DNA of 64,000 nucleotides from Sulfuricurvum sp. MLSB (lineage in GTDB: Bacteria; Campylobacterota; Campylobacteria; Campylobacterales; Sulfurimonadaceae): contig NZ_JQGL01000006.1 of assembly GCF_000747095.1 (NCBI RefSeq), forward strand, positions 1-64,000, given 5' to 3'. How positions within the stretch are numbered: the first letter of the stretch is position 1; each line of letters opens with the position of its first letter. Positions 59,838-64,000 of the stretch are shown piece by piece. Below the pieces are notes generated by a model that had not been told where the DNA came from, made no database searches, and worked only from the letters and a program-made list of their open reading frames with translations. A program made the translations under genes and the position numbers.

Positions 59838-60496
59838 TAAACCTCCTTTGAGCTTGTTTCTACCATCGGGCAACGTATTGTCCCGATCACCATTGCTTCC
59901 GCTTCTTCGTCGTTGCCCGCGCCGAATACGCCGCTGACGACTTCTTTGAGTTCGCGCGATTCGACGTAATCTTTCAACGAGCTTCGGCTTACCCCTAAAA
60001 TGCGTGCGATTTCACTCACGCTGCGTCGTTGCTTGAGCAAGTCGATAATTTTTTCAAGATGAATATCGAATTTGGATGAGGACTTGGATCCTTTCGGACG
60101 CCCTATCCCTTTTTTTGCATCGTCTTGCAATACCTGACGAAGCTGATCGATCAGCCCCAAAACCACCATTGTATCACTTTTACGGTCAATTAAAACGCCG
60201 GGTTTGACCAGCTTGATCGTATTGCCGTTTTTGAGCAGGCAGCTGAGCATCTGCACCAGATCCTCAATATGGCTGCTAAGCGCCCATGTATCGTACACGA
60301 TCAGCATGTCATCGTGTAGGGAACGGAAAAACTGGACTACTTCAGTGCGTTCGGACAGCCGTTTGCTTTGAGAGGTTTGATCCACCATCTCTTCATCGAT
60401 CAACAATCCCTTTTGATCTGCGTAACCGTTAATCAGTTTGAGCTGTTCGTAAACGCAGTCAAAATCTTTATCGGAACGGATATAACTCACAATCAT
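59837..60496 (-). CDS. Serine-recombinase-like protein lacking catalytic residues, with C-terminal HTH
   Basis: Resolvase-like N-domain (MIVSYIRS..., LIVYDTWALSSHIEDLVQML) and GRPKGSKSSSKF...RRSVSEIARILGVSRSSLKDYV. Confidence 0.8.
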   Translation of the reverse strand: MIVSYIRSDKDFDCVYEQLKLINGYADQKGLLIDEEMVDQTSQSKRLSERTEVVQFFRSLHDDMLIVYDTWALSSHIEDLVQMLSCLLKNGNTIKLVKPGVLIDRKSDTMVVLGLIDQLRQVLQDDAKKGIGRPKGSKSSSKFDIHLEKIIDLLKQRRSVSEIARILGVSRSSLKDYVESRELKEVVSGVFGAGNDEEAEAMVIGTIRCPMVETSSKEV

Positions 60497-60562
60497 TGTA
60501 ACGTATAAACCCTTTCAATTGTTGAGTTTCATCGTCATTCTACCCAACACTGACGATCAAAG

Positions 60563-61372
60563 TCAAGGGTAAATTATCATTTTTTCGTCAAATTTCAACT
60601 CTATGCTCACCACTTCGCATTGCAAATCAATGCCGAAAGCCTCTCTCACCCGACTTTGCGCTTCCGAGATTAAAGCCATTGCATCCTCGTACGTTCCGCC
60701 ACCGTAATTGACGAGGAAATTGGCATGCACCTCGCTAAATGCCATTGCCCCCTGCCGTTGCCCCTTCAGCCCGACCGCTTCGATCAGCCGTCCGGCATAA
60801 TCACCCGGCGGATTTTTAAAACAACTCCCGGCACTGGGCTCATGCGGCTGATTGGAACGCATCTGCGCAAACATTTCCAGACGCTCAGGCGAAAATCCTT
60901 TTTCCAGTTCGAATACCGCTTCGAATACGACCTCATTGATCGATGTTTTGCGGTAACCGTAGTCGATTTGTTCTTTGGGTATCCATCCGCTTTGGGTGCG
61001 GATCGCGATAAGATGGTTGAAAATCTCATACTCTTTAAGTCCCGCATTCATCTTCAGCATTCCGCCGAGCGTGCCGGGGAGCTTGGAGAGGTATTCGAAG
61101 TAGGCGATGTCGTTTTTTTTGCAAAAAGAGACGACCCTTCCGCCGGGTGTTGCCGCACCGATGCGCAGTCGGTCGTTTTCGATGCGGATAAAATCGTACT
61201 GTTTTGAGAGCATCATCAACGGCGGCGGATTCGGCGATACGAGAAGGTTGTTCGCGCTTCCGACGATCACGTGCCCTTCGGGAACAATATCGTCTTCGAT
61301 CAGTGCGACATCGACGGTCGGGCCGATACGGATAGAACTGAAAGTTGAGAAATTGACCGTTTTGGTATTCAT
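60563..61372 (-). CDS. murB: UDP-N-acetylenolpyruvoylglucosamine reductase
   Basis: YRKTSINEVVFEAVFEL, EPSAGSCFKNPPGDYAGRLIEAVGLKG, HANFLVNYGGGT. Confidence 0.92.
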   Translation of the reverse strand: MNTKTVNFSTFSSIRIGPTVDVALIEDDIVPEGHVIVGSANNLLVSPNPPPLMMLSKQYDFIRIENDRLRIGAATPGGRVVSFCKKNDIAYFEYLSKLPGTLGGMLKMNAGLKEYEIFNHLIAIRTQSGWIPKEQIDYGYRKTSINEVVFEAVFELEKGFSPERLEMFAQMRSNQPHEPSAGSCFKNPPGDYAGRLIEAVGLKGQRQGAMAFSEVHANFLVNYGGGTYEDAMALISEAQSRVREAFGIDLQCEVVSIELKFDEKMIIYP

Positions 61373-61638
61373 TGCATAAACGTCGGAATCATATTAAAAA
61401 TGCGGATCGTGAAATCTTCCATCGTGTTCATCATCCACGGCATTGTCAGAATGATGACGACAACGATTCCGATGATTTTGGGGATAAAACTCAGTGTCAT
61501 CTCATTGATCTGGGTCGTTGCCTGAAATATACTCACCGCAAGCCCAAGAAACATCCCTACAAGCAATGCCGGAAGCGCAAGTATCAGCGCAATTTTGAAT
61601 GTTTCGATCCCTAACCCGATCAACTCTTCCTGTATCAT
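61369..61638 (-). CDS. fliQ: Flagellar export protein FliQ
   Basis: 89 aa; PALLVGMFLGLAVSIFQATTQINEMTLSFIPKI. Confidence 0.95.
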   Translation of the reverse strand: MIQEELIGLGIETFKIALILALPALLVGMFLGLAVSIFQATTQINEMTLSFIPKIIGIVVVIILTMPWMMNTMEDFTIRIFNMIPTFMQ

Positions 61639-62502
61639 TTACGAATACCTCAACTCAGTATATTCAAGAGGAATCATAAAGTCGCGCGGGTCGATCTTCG
61701 CGTCGAAGAACCCATGTTTGTATCCCAAATCAAACAACACTTCTATCGCTTTGTACTGGGTTTCGCTGAGGGTAATCGACTCATCGTTGGCATACAGTTC
61801 CAGATATTTTTCCAGCGTCGGGGCGTCGATCCGCACCAGTGAGCGCTCCAATAGCATTGTGGAGAGCGTCTCTTTATGATCGCGGGCGATCTGGACCGCT
61901 TTGGTCAAAATATTTTCATACTCAATCGCCGACGTTAGCGGCAATGAGCGGCGGATCGCCATTCCGCCCAACGGTAACGGCAGTTCGCGCCCCGCAAGCT
62001 CCTGCCAAACGTCCCACAGTTCGCGCTCGACTTCAAGGCTCTCATCGTATCCCAAAATACTCTCGTGTATCAGTACCCCGGCATCGACGACCCCCTCGAG
62101 CACCGCTTGTTCGATCTCCAAAAAATTCATATAGACGATTTTGGCATCGGGGTAGGCGATCCGAAACAACAGGGCGTTGGTCGTGAATTTTCCGCTGAGG
62201 GCGACTTTGAACCGCTTTTTAAGTACTGTCTCTTTTTTGCGGATCAGTTTTGGGCCATACCCTTGACCGAAACTCACGGCCGTTCGCAACAAAGCGTAAT
62301 CGTTTCGGATATGGGGATAGAGGCCGAAACTGATGGCGGTAATATCGTACGTCCCTTTGAGCGCTTCGGTGTTAAGGGTTTCAATATCAAGAGGGATATT
62401 GTCAAAAACAGTATCTTTTTTCCCTACCCACCCAAATTTTATGGCGTAATACATAAAAATGTCATCGGCGTCGGGGGAGTGGGCAATAACCGTTTTTTTC
62501 AC
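61639..62502 (-). CDS. mqnD: Menaquinone biosynthesis protein, MqnD-like (futalosine pathway)
   Basis: AHSPDADDIFMYYAI, DIETLNTEALKGTYDITAISFGLYPHI, GQGYGPKLI. Confidence 0.85.
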   Translation of the reverse strand: MKKTVIAHSPDADDIFMYYAIKFGWVGKKDTVFDNIPLDIETLNTEALKGTYDITAISFGLYPHIRNDYALLRTAVSFGQGYGPKLIRKKETVLKKRFKVALSGKFTTNALLFRIAYPDAKIVYMNFLEIEQAVLEGVVDAGVLIHESILGYDESLEVERELWDVWQELAGRELPLPLGGMAIRRSLPLTSAIEYENILTKAVQIARDHKETLSTMLLERSLVRIDAPTLEKYLELYANDESITLSETQYKAIEVLFDLGYKHGFFDAKIDPRDFMIPLEYTELRYS

Positions 62503-62590
62503 CTAGGGTTCCTTCATTTCTGGACAAATCAATTAAATTTTAACGAAATAACGATAAAATAATACCATTCCATTAGTGTGAATTTTAATA

Positions 62591-62636
62591 TTTCAATTTG
62601 TCATATTTTTAAAATGTATTTCAATTTGTCATATTA
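62591..62636 (+). repeat. 18-bp direct repeat upstream of recA
   Basis: ATTTCAATTTGTCATATT at 62591-62608 and 62619-62636. Confidence 0.8.
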
Positions 62637-62677
62637 TTGCCTTATCTATAAACCTAATACAGAATCAGGAGCAACGC

Positions 62678-64000
<1,323 letters not shown>

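Overview
The window is a Campylobacterota-like chromosome segment (inferred from gene content such as futalosine-pathway mqn genes, ccoG, ribonuclease J and thyX). A ~23.8 kb genomic island interrupts it. The island lies between an intact tRNA-Leu(TAG) gene (10584-10668) and a 62-bp perfect direct repeat of its 3' part (10612-10673 and 34418-34479). A tyrosine integrase gene sits at the right end, and tandem 11-bp TTTTTACTACA motifs occur just inside both ends. Island cargo: a type I restriction-modification operon with three extra genes between hsdS and hsdR (NdpA/YejK-like protein, two-TM coiled-coil protein, AlbA_2/Schlafen-like protein); a CI-like repressor with two palindromic operators; a second tyrosine recombinase; a lipoprotein/secreted-protein operon; an undescribed nine-gene co-directional operon rich in small membrane proteins with an RNase H-like and a WGR-like protein; a serine resolvase with palindromic candidate target sites; and a class II Fic protein. 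The flanks carry mostly housekeeping genes (metH, rarA, kdsD, nnr, purN, thiG, rlmN, hisF, ksgA, rnj, thyX, rplT/rpmI/infC/thrS, lspA, glmM, rpsT, prfA, dapF, coaE, purM, ccoG, murB, fliQ, mqnD, recA, eno) and six tRNAs. The strongest candidates for undescribed biology are the nine-gene membrane/RNase H/WGR operon, the NdpA-TM pair inside the RM operon, and a catalytically dead serine-recombinase-like regulator translationally coupled to ccoG. All calls come from reading the sequence and the supplied translations; no database search was run.
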